A stretch of 64,000 nucleotides of DNA from CAYMPH01 sp964392365 (GCA_964392365.1 CAYMPH010000013.1:50653-114652); one strand, 5' to 3'. Shown: positions 53,113 to 61,847, counted from the stretch's first letter. The notes: generated by a model from the sequence alone, not told the origin. Numbers and translations are program-made.

Positions 53113-53141
53113 TATATAGCCCCATTTACAATCATTGTAAA
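53113..53141 (-). promoter_or_regulatory. Sulfatase promoter
   Basis: Reading the minus strand: TTTACA (53136-53141), spacer 17, TATATA (53113-53118), leaving a leader of about 130 bases. The operator-like box 53124-53142 covers the -35 element and spacer. Confidence 0.6.
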
Positions 53142-53142
53142 T
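53124..53142. promoter_or_regulatory. PerR/Fur-type 7-1-7 box
   Basis: ATTTACAATCATTGTAAAT is a perfect palindrome of two 9-base arms around one C. Its core TTACAAT-C-ATTGTAA has the 7-1-7 geometry of PerR, Fur and Zur boxes. It overlaps the -35 box of the minus-strand promoter. Confidence 0.6.
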
Positions 53143-53304
53143 CTGAGCAATACATTTATTAAACTTCAACTTTATATTTCCACAGAATGAAATGAACTTG
53201 CTATTTTCAATTTAAACTTTATGATTTGTATATTAAAAATGATATCCGTTTGAATTAAAGTTGTCATATCAATTTTCTATAAAAATCAATAAAGGTGCAA
53301 TCTC

Positions 53305-54861
53305 ATGGAAGGCTCATTAAATCAATCTGCAAAAAAAATGGCTGCTCACATTTTAAAGATTCAATTTATTATTTTTATTCTGATTCAAGTATTATCTCCT
53401 GCAGGTTTTTCAGAAACCATCAGCAATTATTATTCTCAGCTTAAACAGCAGACAGATATCAAAGATTTTACAACTGCCCTTACAACATCCCTACAGGCTG
53501 TAAAGGAATATCCCGAACAGGAAGGTTTTTATATATATGCGCTATGGTCGTACCGTGAAACAAAAAATTACTCTGCGGGCATGGATCTCGGAAATAAAGC
53601 GATCGAAAAATTCCCTGATTCTAAATCAATCAGGGAAAACCTGTCGTATATTTACGCACGAGAAGCAGCGCGAATATTTGATAACAAACTTAAACTTGAT
53701 CCTCTTCCAATCGCACAAAAAGGTCTTGAAATTCACAGGAACGGATCTACTCTCCTATGGTACGGCATAAGTCTGAAACACAATGGCAAACTTCAGGAAG
53801 CCTGCGCTGTTTTCGAAGAAGGGAAAAAAGAATATCCAGATATCACCTACTTTAAACCGAATCTGGTTTATACCTTATTAGATATGGCCCAGCTGGAAAA
53901 AGATAAGAAAAAATCAGATGCACTTATCCTGAAAGCTTATACTGAAGATCCTGAAAACGAAGGTGCATTGATCTGGTACGGGATATCTCATCGGCGTAAT
54001 AAAAAGTTTGATTCAGCAATCAAACTTTTTACAAAAGGGATGAAGCAATTCCCGGATAACAAATACTTCCGTGAAAATGCACGCTGGACCTATACTGAAT
54101 GGACTTCAAAACTAACTGACTCAAATGATGTTATCCTGGCAAGGACTCTTCTGATAGATGCAAGAAATCTACTTCCGAACGATCCATTTATAATTTCCTC
54201 TCTTGCCTATACATATTTCAGGAGAGAGCATAAAAAATGGGAGGAACTGTGCCGTGAAAGTGCTGCATTAGTTCCCAAAGAAAAATTAAAAGCAATGAAC
54301 ACATACCAGATGCCTCTGCAGGCAGAAAGGATTCTCATACACCAGGGAAACATGGAACCTGTTACTCACATGGGAATCGGTGCTGGTTATGGTTTTGATC
54401 TGGTTTTAGTTGATAAAAATAACAGCTATGGTTCAAGCTGGGCGAAAAAAGAAGATCATCTTGTATACGATGCACCGGTTTATTCAGCACTGGATGGTAC
54501 TGTAATGGAAATTAATGACAAGAGCCCTGACACAGAGCCTGGAAAAGAACTGCCCTTTGAAGTTAACTTTATCCGGATAGAGCACGCAAACAACGAATCT
54601 TCATACTATATGCATCTACAGAAAAATTCAGCGATTGTAAAAATCGGAGATTCCGTAAAAAAAGGACAGCTTATTGCAAAGGTCGGCTGTAGCGGGAGAT
54701 ACGTTGACTTCCCTCATCTGCATTTTCAGATAATGCGCGATAATATGTGCGTGGAATTTAAATTTACCGGAGCTGAGATGATTTCCGGTTCAAATGGAAA
54801 AATTTCAATTGAACCTTTTACTCCGGCGAAGAAAGATATTCTAAAGAGTGTATGGAAATAA
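53305..54861 (+). CDS. Exported TPR protein with C-terminal M23-type peptidase domain
   Basis: The 518-residue protein has an N-terminal hydrophobic signal (about 13-36). Six or more TPR repeats follow (about 40-330; for example the LIWYGISHRRNKKFDSAIKLF pattern), then a LytM/M23 domain (about 350-515). The M23 ligands seen are Asp in GYGFDLV, His in YMHLQ and the HLHFQ pair near residue 477; the first His of the classical HxxxD motif is absent, as in the 'YAxDF' branch. It probably acts on, or binds, peptidoglycan. The stop lies just before repeat copy E. Confidence 0.85.
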   Translation: MEGSLNQSAKKMAAHILKIQFIIFILIQVLSPAGFSETISNYYSQLKQQTDIKDFTTALTTSLQAVKEYPEQEGFYIYALWSYRETKNYSAGMDLGNKAIEKFPDSKSIRENLSYIYAREAARIFDNKLKLDPLPIAQKGLEIHRNGSTLLWYGISLKHNGKLQEACAVFEEGKKEYPDITYFKPNLVYTLLDMAQLEKDKKKSDALILKAYTEDPENEGALIWYGISHRRNKKFDSAIKLFTKGMKQFPDNKYFRENARWTYTEWTSKLTDSNDVILARTLLIDARNLLPNDPFIISSLAYTYFRREHKKWEELCRESAALVPKEKLKAMNTYQMPLQAERILIHQGNMEPVTHMGIGAGYGFDLVLVDKNNSYGSSWAKKEDHLVYDAPVYSALDGTVMEINDKSPDTEPGKELPFEVNFIRIEHANNESSYYMHLQKNSAIVKIGDSVKKGQLIAKVGCSGRYVDFPHLHFQIMRDNMCVEFKFTGAEMISGSNGKISIEPFTPAKKDILKSVWK

Positions 54862-55277
54862 AAAAATTCTTCTTGTAAAGTCCGTTAAAAATACAGAAAG
54901 CTTTTACAAATCCATATTATACAGGAGACATGCTGCATTTTATCAGAAGCTGAATTCAATTATAATTCCTCCGAATTTATTTATTTGAAATGAATGTAAT
55001 TGAACTTTCCCGATAGTTCAATATAAATCATTTAATGAAATGTGCTGATCACTCGGAACATTTTTCATGATAACTTGTGACATCAAAGCCGTCATGTTTG
55101 TTTCTTGACAATCTGCCTACTAACAGAAAATGTTTATTAAATTTTTTTAAAATTGTTTCGATTTATAACATACATTAAGTTTTTTATTTCCTGTGAATTT
55201 GTCTGCATTTATCATCATGTATTTTATTATTGTAAAATGTCTATACAGTTTGAAAATAATCAAGGGGCATCAAAATA
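54862..55277. other. Intergenic region holding repeat copy E
   Basis: Nearly all of 54866-55147 is the split repeat copy E. The remaining 130 bases up to the MarC gene are AT-rich and hold its ribosome site (CAAGGGG). Nothing else was seen. Confidence 0.5.
54866..55147 (+). repeat. Dispersed intergenic repeat, copy E, split by a 136-bp insertion
   Basis: The 5' part to TATAATTC ends at 54968 and the 3' part resumes TTGACAATCTGCC at 55105. The 136 bases between (54969-55104) are absent from other copies and contain a hairpin ATTGAACT/AGTTCAAT (54999-55022). TTC occurs on both sides of the junction. The short frame ATG CTG CAT TTT ATC AGA AGC TGA is at 54930-54953. Confidence 0.8.
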
Positions 55278-55886
55278 ATGATAAATTTACAGGAAATCCT
55301 TTTTTTTGTTAATACATTTATAAAATTCTTTTTCCTTCTTACGCCTTTTTTTGCGCTAACCATGTTTTTAACAATGACCGATGGTATGGACAACAAATCG
55401 AGAAAGAAACTCGCGATTAAAATAACGCTTTCAGTTTATATATCCTGTATAATTCTTTTTCTTTTCGGCAGGGAGATTTTCAGCATCTTCGGAATTACAA
55501 TCGATGCTTTCAGAATCGGAGCAGGTACGCTTCTATTCATCACAGCAGTAGGACTTGTTTATCCTAAAATTACCCATACAGCATATGACTATGAAAATGA
55601 TATAGCTGTTGTGCCTCTTTCAATCCCAGTAATTGTTGGTCCTGCCACAATCGGAGCAATTCTGATTATGGGTGTTGAGATAGAAACATTCAGGCTTAAA
55701 ATTATCGGGCTCTCTGCACTTTTCACATCGATCTTGTTTGTGGGAACAATGCTGTTTCTTGCATCGTATCTGGAAAATATCTTAAAGAAAAAGGGCTTAA
55801 CTATTATCAGTAAAATTACCGGGCTTATCTTATCCGCGCTGGCTGCGCAGCTTGTGTTTACAGGAATAAAAAATTTTTTAAAGTAA
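55278..55886 (+). CDS. MarC-family integral membrane protein
   Basis: The 202-residue protein has six TM helices. FFALTMFLTMTDGMDNKSRKKLA and VVPLSIPVIVGPATIGAILIMG are the typical duplicated MarC signature (PLxxPxxxGP-type). The family is conserved but its transport function is unproven. It lies between repeat copies E and F, convergent with the small LTXXQ protein. The ribosome site AAGGGG is good. Confidence 0.9.
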   Translation: MINLQEILFFVNTFIKFFFLLTPFFALTMFLTMTDGMDNKSRKKLAIKITLSVYISCIILFLFGREIFSIFGITIDAFRIGAGTLLFITAVGLVYPKITHTAYDYENDIAVVPLSIPVIVGPATIGAILIMGVEIETFRLKIIGLSALFTSILFVGTMLFLASYLENILKKKGLTIISKITGLILSALAAQLVFTGIKNFLK

Positions 55887-55932
55887 AGATTATAATAATA
55901 AAAATAAAAAAAATATTCAGAAAGAAAGTTTA

Positions 55933-56292
55933 TTAATTTATTTTATTCATTTCAACGAAATATAATTCGTAACTCCTTTGTTGCTCATTCGTTAAAATAC
56001 TTTCTATTCTTTTAATATGTTCGAGTTTAAGTTCGCAGACTTTGCATGAATTGAATCGGTTAATGTAAATTTTTTTCCCGTATTCTTCTGCAAAAGTATT
56101 AATTTTTTCAATTTGGCCTTCACTCAGATTAAGAATTTTTTCCATTTTTTCAGATTTAAGGAAAAAGCTGCATCCCGGTGAGTTTTCTAATTCAGTGCAT
56201 TGATCGCAGAATCTTTTTTTATCATGATCCTTCGCGTAAATGAAGCAGCATATAATAAAAAAAAATAAAACCGTAAATGATAATTTATTCAT
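55933..56292 (-). CDS. Small exported LTXXQ (Spy/CpxP-like) protein
   Basis: The 119-residue protein has a signal sequence (about 1-20, ending in YAK). Two LTXXQ-like motifs follow, LNLSEGQIEKIN and ILTNEQQRSYE, as in Spy/CpxP-type periplasmic chaperones. Two Cys pairs (FCDQC, SCKVC) suggest disulfides or metal binding; the motif-plus-Cys pattern is also known in CnrR/ZraP-like metal sensors. No partner sensor kinase is adjacent. Confidence 0.65.
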   Translation of the reverse strand: MNKLSFTVLFFFIICCFIYAKDHDKKRFCDQCTELENSPGCSFFLKSEKMEKILNLSEGQIEKINTFAEEYGKKIYINRFNSCKVCELKLEHIKRIESILTNEQQRSYELYFVEMNKIN

Positions 56293-56411
56293 TTTTATAC
56301 CATATCCCTAAATATTAAATTATTAGACCGGAAACAGTTAAAAATAGTTCCATAGAAAAATTTATAGAATATTAAATATAATTTACATTTCTTTATAAGC
56401 AGCTGTGCCGG

Positions 56412-56538
56412 CAAAGTGAAAAAAGTTTTTCATAATCCACTGTTTTTAAATAAGAGATACTGCAGTTTTTATAAAGTTAATAGTCATTATAATTCTTGAC
56501 TATCCGTTTTCTATCAGCAAATTTTAATTAATTTTTTT
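56412..56538 (+). repeat. Dispersed intergenic repeat, copy F (diverged)
   Basis: The 5' part AAAGTGAAAAAAGTTTTTC is diverged, but the 3' part TATAATTCTTGACTATCCG...CTATCAGCAAATTTTAATTAA is well kept. The repeat's 3' end supplies the stop codon and last residues (Lys-Ile-Asn) of the minus-strand AraC gene, which ends at 56524. Confidence 0.75.
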
Positions 56539-58104
56539 CTTCATTTTTTTTCTAATCTCAGTCGGAGTTAATCCTGTTTCATTTTTAAAGGCTCTATTAA
56601 AAGTAGCCAGGCTGTCAAAACCAACATTATAAGCTATCTCAATTATTTTATCATCCGTTTTTTCTAAGAGATCAGCTGCATCTTTAATTCGTAAAGAATG
56701 AATATATTCATTTATCTTTTTACCGGTATATGTATTAAAAAGCGTACTAAAATAACTGGTATTCATATCAGCAGCAGCAGCTAACCCTTCCCTTGAAATA
56801 TCCGAAGTATAATTCTGTTTAATAAATTCTATTATTGTTTCAAGTTTTTCTTCAGAGGTCTGTGTTATTAAAGGTACAGATTTTTGAAATTTTTTTTCAT
56901 CCGCCTTCTTTAGTTCTTTATAGAGACTGTCTATTTTTTTTCTTTGTCTTTTGGCTAAAACTGCCTCATAGAGTACGGCCAGGAAAATATATATTAAAAA
57001 GAGAAATAGCGTAAGGCTGTCAGGCGGCTGAATGGATAATTCCATTGGAACTGAAAGAGTTCCCCACAAGGTGCTGAAAACAAAGAGAAAAAATTCTATT
57101 ATGATAACCCGGATTAAAAATGGATTAGGTTTTATGCGATTAAGAATAAAAACCATATATCCCAATACTATGAAACCAAAAAATAACGTAATGGCCTGGA
57201 GTATTATTTGAATCAATATCTGGCCAGTAGTGAGAATAATTACACAAGCCGCACAAATAACCACAGGGATAAATATTCTGTTAAATTGGGAGAGGTAGAT
57301 TCTATACAATGATTGCAGTAATATCGTGAGAAATATTATGAGAACCGGAACACCCAAATACACATAGGTGAAAGTAACATTGGTCCACAACTGAGTGTTG
57401 CCTGAAAATAAATTGTCTGTGGTAAAGAATGCAGTAAAAATTGATATAAGATAAAGGAGGAAAAATGCATATAACAACCGTGTCTTAATTTTTCTGTCTA
57501 CTATATACATGATCACCTGAACAATGAGAAGAGAGAATAGAATAATTAAAACTATAAAGCCAAGTTGTTTATAAAAGAAATTAATCCAGAAAAGTTTTTT
57601 TTCATAATGGCTTTCGGTTAGAAGTTCAATTGATCGAATACTTCCCTTGATAAAACCAGGAGATGATATATGAATGAGCATTTCATTTAACCCGGTCTTT
57701 ACAATGGCAGGAGGAAGTTGATAAAGACTGGGCTTAAGGTATTCTGCAGCAGAAAAGTTTTGTATGTTCTTTGAGCCTATAAGCGTTCCATTTATATATA
57801 CAGTATCCATTAAAACCCTTGTATCGAGTAAAACTGCCTTAAATTTTGCAGCATCATCTATTATGAATGGAATTTTAAGCCATCCATGTGCTTCATTTTT
57901 CTTATTTTTATAAGGGCGGAGGGGAATAAAATTAAGGCTTTTAATGGGTTTCCATTCTTTTTGATTTATAACTTCTGAAATAGATGTACTCTCTGGGTAC
58001 ATTATATGAAAGTCATTAAATACATCCGGAGAATTATGATTCTTGCAGGATGAGAAACTTATCAGAATCATAATAAACAGTAATATTGTTTTGCTTATTC
58101 TCAA
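56524..58104 (-). CDS. Membrane 7TM-DISM receptor with AraC-type DNA-binding domain
   Basis: The 526-residue one-component regulator starts with a lipoprotein-like signal (ISFSSC). It has an extracytoplasmic region (about 25-170) resembling DISM/galactose-binding sensors, seven TM helices (about 175-385), a short coiled linker, and a C-terminal AraC/XylS HTH pair (about 425-525: SREGLAAAADMNTSYFSTLFNTYTGK and IIEIAYNVGFDSLATFNRAFKNETGLTP). A membrane-bound AraC regulator senses an external ligand directly. It is divergent from the FAD oxidoreductase at 58366, its likely target. Its C-terminus ends inside repeat copy F. Confidence 0.88.
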   Translation of the reverse strand: MRISKTILLFIMILISFSSCKNHNSPDVFNDFHIMYPESTSISEVINQKEWKPIKSLNFIPLRPYKNKKNEAHGWLKIPFIIDDAAKFKAVLLDTRVLMDTVYINGTLIGSKNIQNFSAAEYLKPSLYQLPPAIVKTGLNEMLIHISSPGFIKGSIRSIELLTESHYEKKLFWINFFYKQLGFIVLIILFSLLIVQVIMYIVDRKIKTRLLYAFFLLYLISIFTAFFTTDNLFSGNTQLWTNVTFTYVYLGVPVLIIFLTILLQSLYRIYLSQFNRIFIPVVICAACVIILTTGQILIQIILQAITLFFGFIVLGYMVFILNRIKPNPFLIRVIIIEFFLFVFSTLWGTLSVPMELSIQPPDSLTLFLFLIYIFLAVLYEAVLAKRQRKKIDSLYKELKKADEKKFQKSVPLITQTSEEKLETIIEFIKQNYTSDISREGLAAAADMNTSYFSTLFNTYTGKKINEYIHSLRIKDAADLLEKTDDKIIEIAYNVGFDSLATFNRAFKNETGLTPTEIRKKMKKKIN

Positions 58105-58365
58105 TAAAAAACTCCTGTTTCCTGTATATTAAACGTAATAAATTTTTATTGAGAAAAGTCAATACCATTATCTAAGAGATTTTTCATTTTCTTCTGATTT
58201 TCGAATTCAAGTCATCAATAAAAACTAATTAAATAAGATTTAATCTTATCATTTTGTTGAATTCCAATAAACTGATTAGAATTATTTTTTTGAAGTTACT
58301 ATTATAACATCATCACAATTATTAAAAAAATTTCATGTTGTTCATATAGATAAGGAGAAAAAAAA

Positions 58366-59892
58366 ATGAATAAAAAAGTAGTTATTATAGGAGCAGGAAT
58401 AGCCGGTCTTACTGCAGGATGCTATGCCCGAATGAATGGTTTTGATTCAGAAATTTATGAAAGTCATTCTATGGCTGGCGGTTTATGCACATCATGGAAA
58501 AGAGGAGATTATATCTTTGACGGATGTATTCACTTTTTAGCAGGTACATCATCGGTAGATGGAAATGGATTTTATAAATACTGGAATGAAGTTGGAGCAT
58601 TAAAAAATGTAGAAATTAAAGACCATGAAGTATATGCCCGATATACCTATGATGATTGTGAAATTGTTTATTATTGTAATCCTGATCGCCTTGAAAAACA
58701 TCTCATGGAATTATCTCCTGGTGATGAGAAAACTATAAAGAAAATGTGTAATCTTATTAGAAAATTCAATAATTTTTCTTTTAACCTGGATAAGCCTTTT
58801 GAAATGATGAATCCTTTTGATATCATTAAGATGATTTTAAAGATTGCTCCCTACATGAAAGTTATGAAATGGGGAAATTCTCTTTCTGTTACAGATTTTG
58901 CTGATACCTTTAAACATCCCCGTATCAGATCAAGTCTAAAAAAAATTTTCCCTGCAGAATTGCCTGCTTTAGCTTTCATTATGAGCCTGAGTATGTTTAA
59001 TAATAAATCAGGAGGGTATCCAATTGGAGGTTCATTAGCATTTGCACATGGCATTGAAAAGAATTATATCGATATGGGAGGAAAAATATTTTTTAATAAA
59101 GCTGTAGAGTCCATTAGAATCAATGGAAAAAAAGCAGATGGCATTGAACTTAGTGATGGCTCATTTATCAAAGCTGATTATATAATAAGTGCTTCAGATC
59201 TTGAAAAAACTTTAAATAAACTTATGGGGAACAGATTAAAAGATTCACCTTTTGAAAAGTTTTTTAAAAATGATTTATTCCCTTCACCCTCAGGCATACA
59301 AATTTCATTGGGAATTAATTCAGGCTTCTCATCTGAACCGGAAGGTCTTAGTCATTATTTTCCATTAGAAAATACTTTAAAAATGGGGAATGATATTTTT
59401 GAAGATTTGCATGTGAAATTCTATACATATGATCCAACATTGGCTCCTGAAAAAAAGACCTCAGTAGTTGTACTGTATACTGCCGGTGATAATGAATACT
59501 GGTATAATCTCAGAAAAAACAATAAATCAGAGTACGATGCCGAGAAAAAACGGATACTCAATTTTACTGTTGCTGAACTCGCAAAACATTATCCAGCTAT
59601 AGAAAATAAAATTGAAGAAAAAGATGTCGTTACTCCTGCAACATATATGAGATATACTCAAAATTTTAAGGGTGCTTATGTGACTTGGATGGAAACGCCC
59701 AGAAACACTAAATATATCCGTATGATTCCAAACAGATTAAAGAATGTTGAAAATGTATATTTTTCAGGTCAGTGGCTTATGCCTGCAGGAGGTCTGCCAG
59801 GTGCTATATTGACATCACGAAATGCTTTGCAATTTATCTGCAAGAAAGAGAAGAAAAAATTTAAAACAAATTTTGAACAGATATTATGTTAA
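58366..59892 (+). CDS. Phytoene-desaturase-like FAD/NAD(P)-binding oxidoreductase
   Basis: The 508-residue flavoprotein has the N-terminal dinucleotide motif VVIIGAGIAGLTAG. An FAD-contact segment SMAGGLCTSWKRGDYIFDGCIHFL follows, as in carotenoid desaturases, CrtISO and related retinol saturases; the C-terminal FSGQWLMPAGGLPGAILTSR closes the FAD site. The ribosome site AAGGAG is strong. The 261-base gap to the divergent AraC-type regulator suggests regulation by it. No carotenoid genes (crtB, crtE) are nearby, so the substrate may be another polyene or a lipid. Confidence 0.85.
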   Translation: MNKKVVIIGAGIAGLTAGCYARMNGFDSEIYESHSMAGGLCTSWKRGDYIFDGCIHFLAGTSSVDGNGFYKYWNEVGALKNVEIKDHEVYARYTYDDCEIVYYCNPDRLEKHLMELSPGDEKTIKKMCNLIRKFNNFSFNLDKPFEMMNPFDIIKMILKIAPYMKVMKWGNSLSVTDFADTFKHPRIRSSLKKIFPAELPALAFIMSLSMFNNKSGGYPIGGSLAFAHGIEKNYIDMGGKIFFNKAVESIRINGKKADGIELSDGSFIKADYIISASDLEKTLNKLMGNRLKDSPFEKFFKNDLFPSPSGIQISLGINSGFSSEPEGLSHYFPLENTLKMGNDIFEDLHVKFYTYDPTLAPEKKTSVVVLYTAGDNEYWYNLRKNNKSEYDAEKKRILNFTVAELAKHYPAIENKIEEKDVVTPATYMRYTQNFKGAYVTWMETPRNTKYIRMIPNRLKNVENVYFSGQWLMPAGGLPGAILTSRNALQFICKKEKKKFKTNFEQILC

Positions 59893-60206
59893 GAGGAAAT
59901 AGATGGGGGAGTATAAATTTTTCCTTTTAGGAATTTTTGAAAAGAAAACAAAAAGTATTTCACTACACCCTGCTCTACTGATGACATACTGAAGCATTAT
60001 GAAGCTGTTTGCAGATTATAATTCTTAACTTACAGTCTGCTAACAGCAGATTTTTATTAAATTTTGCCTGAATTAATAACACATATAGTTTTTTAATAAA
60101 AGTCAAGGTTGATATTAAAGTAATATTTCTTGACAAACCTGCTGATCCAAGCAACAATATATTAAATAATTGGATTTAAATATTTTAATATACTGGAGAA
60201 AAATCA
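59893..60206. other. Intergenic region holding repeat copy G
   Basis: Repeat copy G fills 59926-60065. A TTGACA at 60130-60135 lies upstream of the DUF975 gene without a well-spaced -10 box. Nothing else was seen. Confidence 0.45.
59926..60065 (+). repeat. Dispersed intergenic repeat, copy G
   Basis: Full-length copy. It starts TTTTAGGAATTTTTG, has CTACTGATGACATACTG in the middle (Shine-Dalgarno-like core lost) and TATAATTCTTAACTTACAG at the 3' side, ending TTATTAAATTTT. It begins about 34 bases after the oxidoreductase stop. Confidence 0.82.
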
Positions 60207-60863
60207 ATGATCAACCGGGCAGAATTAAAGCAAAACGCAAAAGACTTACTAAAGGGCAACTGGGGTAAAGGTGCGCTTATCTCTTTTATTTATTTGGTGA
60301 TTGTAGGAGCTTTAGGCGGTTTATCAAACATAAAAAATATTGGAGGATTATTTTCTCTTGCTAATTTGTTTATTACGCCTCCAATTGCAATGGGATTATA
60401 TATTGCATTCCTTCAATTTGTTAAACAAAAAAGAGAACTTAAACCGGAAAATATTTTTGAAGGATTTAACATTTATGCTAAATCACTTGGAATCTACTTC
60501 TGGCAGCTCTTATGGGTTCTATTATGGGTACTATTATTAATTATTCCCGGAATCATAAAAGCTATATCATACTCAATGGCTTCTTTTGTTATAGCAGATA
60601 ACCCGAATGTTAAAGTCAGGGATGCATTAAAAATCAGTATTAAAATGACAGACGGTTATAAAATGGATATATTCGTTTTTGGATTAAGTTTTATCGGCTG
60701 GGGATTACTGAGCATATTAACACTTTTTATAGGATTTTTATGGCTGCTTCCATATATAATGACAACCTTTGTTAATCTGTATTTAAAATTAAAGGAACAA
60801 AGTATTTTGAGCGGCGCATGCACAGAAGATATGTTTAATGGAACAACAAGGCTCGTTAAATAA
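60207..60863 (+). CDS. DUF975-family membrane protein
   Basis: The 218-residue integral membrane protein has five hydrophobic segments. NRAELKQNAKDLLKGNWGKG at the N-terminus, and GIIKAISYSMASFVIADNPNVKVRDALKIS, are the DUF975 signature. Function is unknown in the family. The ribosome site CTGGAG precedes the ATG. Its stop (60861-60863) leads into repeat copy H, which contains a perfect hairpin. Confidence 0.8.
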   Translation: MINRAELKQNAKDLLKGNWGKGALISFIYLVIVGALGGLSNIKNIGGLFSLANLFITPPIAMGLYIAFLQFVKQKRELKPENIFEGFNIYAKSLGIYFWQLLWVLLWVLLLIIPGIIKAISYSMASFVIADNPNVKVRDALKISIKMTDGYKMDIFVFGLSFIGWGLLSILTLFIGFLWLLPYIMTTFVNLYLKLKEQSILSGACTEDMFNGTTRLVK

Positions 60864-60865
60864 AT

Positions 60866-60916
60866 ACTATAATTATTGACTTACCGTATGCTACAAGCAA
60901 ACGGTAAGTCAATTTT
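60866..60916 (+). repeat. Dispersed repeat, copy H (3' module only, perfect hairpin)
   Basis: Only the 3' module is present: TATAATTATTGACTTACCGTATGCTA then AAACGGTAAGTCAATTTT. TTGACTTACCGT (60876-60887) pairs perfectly with ACGGTAAGTCAA (60901-60912) across a 13-base loop and is followed by TTTT. It starts 3 bases after the DUF975 stop and makes a good terminator. Confidence 0.75.
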
Positions 60917-60944
60917 ATCATTTTACTCTTCAGCAGCTTAGAAT

Positions 60945-61847
60945 CTAATTAGCTGAAATTTTATATCTTCCTATCTGATTATATTTACGCATGGTTTCTC
61001 CTTCGGTATATTCGCTCGAAAAAACTTCATATACATTCGATCGAATATTTGAAAATGGTATAACTTCAATATTATTTTCAATTTTAATATAATAAAGATT
61101 GTTTTTAGCATCAAAGGGATTATTCTTGTATCTTTCAAATTCCGGATCATTATCAGGAATATATTTTACATGTCCTTTATGTTCGATTATCAATGACTTG
61201 TTTTTTTCATCTATCGACCAATTGCCTCCAAGTGAAAAGCCGCCATAACCGCCTGGTAGAAATTCTGAAAATCGTCCTTCGCTTTCAAATTTAATGGTTC
61301 CAGGGCTCGGTGAGTAATAATCATACAAAATGATCCTTTGTTCATTATTGAGAATTTTAAGAACTTCATTTCTATTTTTTGGATGCTCATTATTAAAGTT
61401 GGCCATTAATTCTTTATATTCTTGAAATGCTGCGCTGCTCCTATAGTTGGCTAAATCAGGATCTGTTGATATTCGTTCAGAATATCGGTCGCCTTTTAAA
61501 TAGTTGAAAATTAAAAAATAATTTACCTGATCGGTTTTATTCATTAAAGAATATGCACAAGAGGAATTAAAAAGCGAATTGTTGATTTCATATTTCATCA
61601 GGAATGATTTGCGATAACAGTTTAACGCTTCATCATATTTATTCATATTCATGTATACATTACCCAGGTAGTAATAAGCTTTTCCGGTTGGGTGAGTTTT
61701 TATAGAATCTTTCAGAAATAAAACTGCCTTTTCATTATCTTTTGTCTGATAGCATCTAATGCCTTCCTCCAGTGATTGATCTTTTGCACTTTGGGAAAAA
61801 ACCGGGGCAAACAGCAGGCATACTATAATGGAAGATATTTTTTTCAT
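60945..61847 (-). CDS. Exported TPR protein with unknown C-terminal domain
   Basis: The 300-residue protein has a signal peptide (about 1-19, MKKISSIIVCLLFAPVFS). At least three TPR units follow in residues 25-130 (for example AYYYLGNVYMNMNKYDEALNCYRKS). A beta-rich C-terminal half (about 150-300) has no recognised family. It is monocistronic, with good GGAGA upstream of the ATG. It is likely a periplasmic scaffold; no function can be given. It lies between repeat copies H and I. Confidence 0.75.
   Translation of the reverse strand: MKKISSIIVCLLFAPVFSQSAKDQSLEEGIRCYQTKDNEKAVLFLKDSIKTHPTGKAYYYLGNVYMNMNKYDEALNCYRKSFLMKYEINNSLFNSSCAYSLMNKTDQVNYFLIFNYLKGDRYSERISTDPDLANYRSSAAFQEYKELMANFNNEHPKNRNEVLKILNNEQRIILYDYYSPSPGTIKFESEGRFSEFLPGGYGGFSLGGNWSIDEKNKSLIIEHKGHVKYIPDNDPEFERYKNNPFDAKNNLYYIKIENNIEVIPFSNIRSNVYEVFSSEYTEGETMRKYNQIGRYKISAN

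Larger units (their letters stand above)
52978..53304. other. Divergent intergenic region (sulfatase / TPR-M23)
   Basis: The 327 bases hold the sulfatase promoter and the 7-1-7 palindrome. The rest is AT-rich and no further structure was seen. The promoter of the plus-strand gene is not clear. Confidence 0.5.

Noticed and set aside
30391..61000. TTGACT in the repeats as an outward promoter for following genes
   Set aside because: At 17 bases downstream the sequence reads AAATGT or AAACGT, not a -10 box. The conserved TATAAT lies upstream of TTGAC, in the wrong order.
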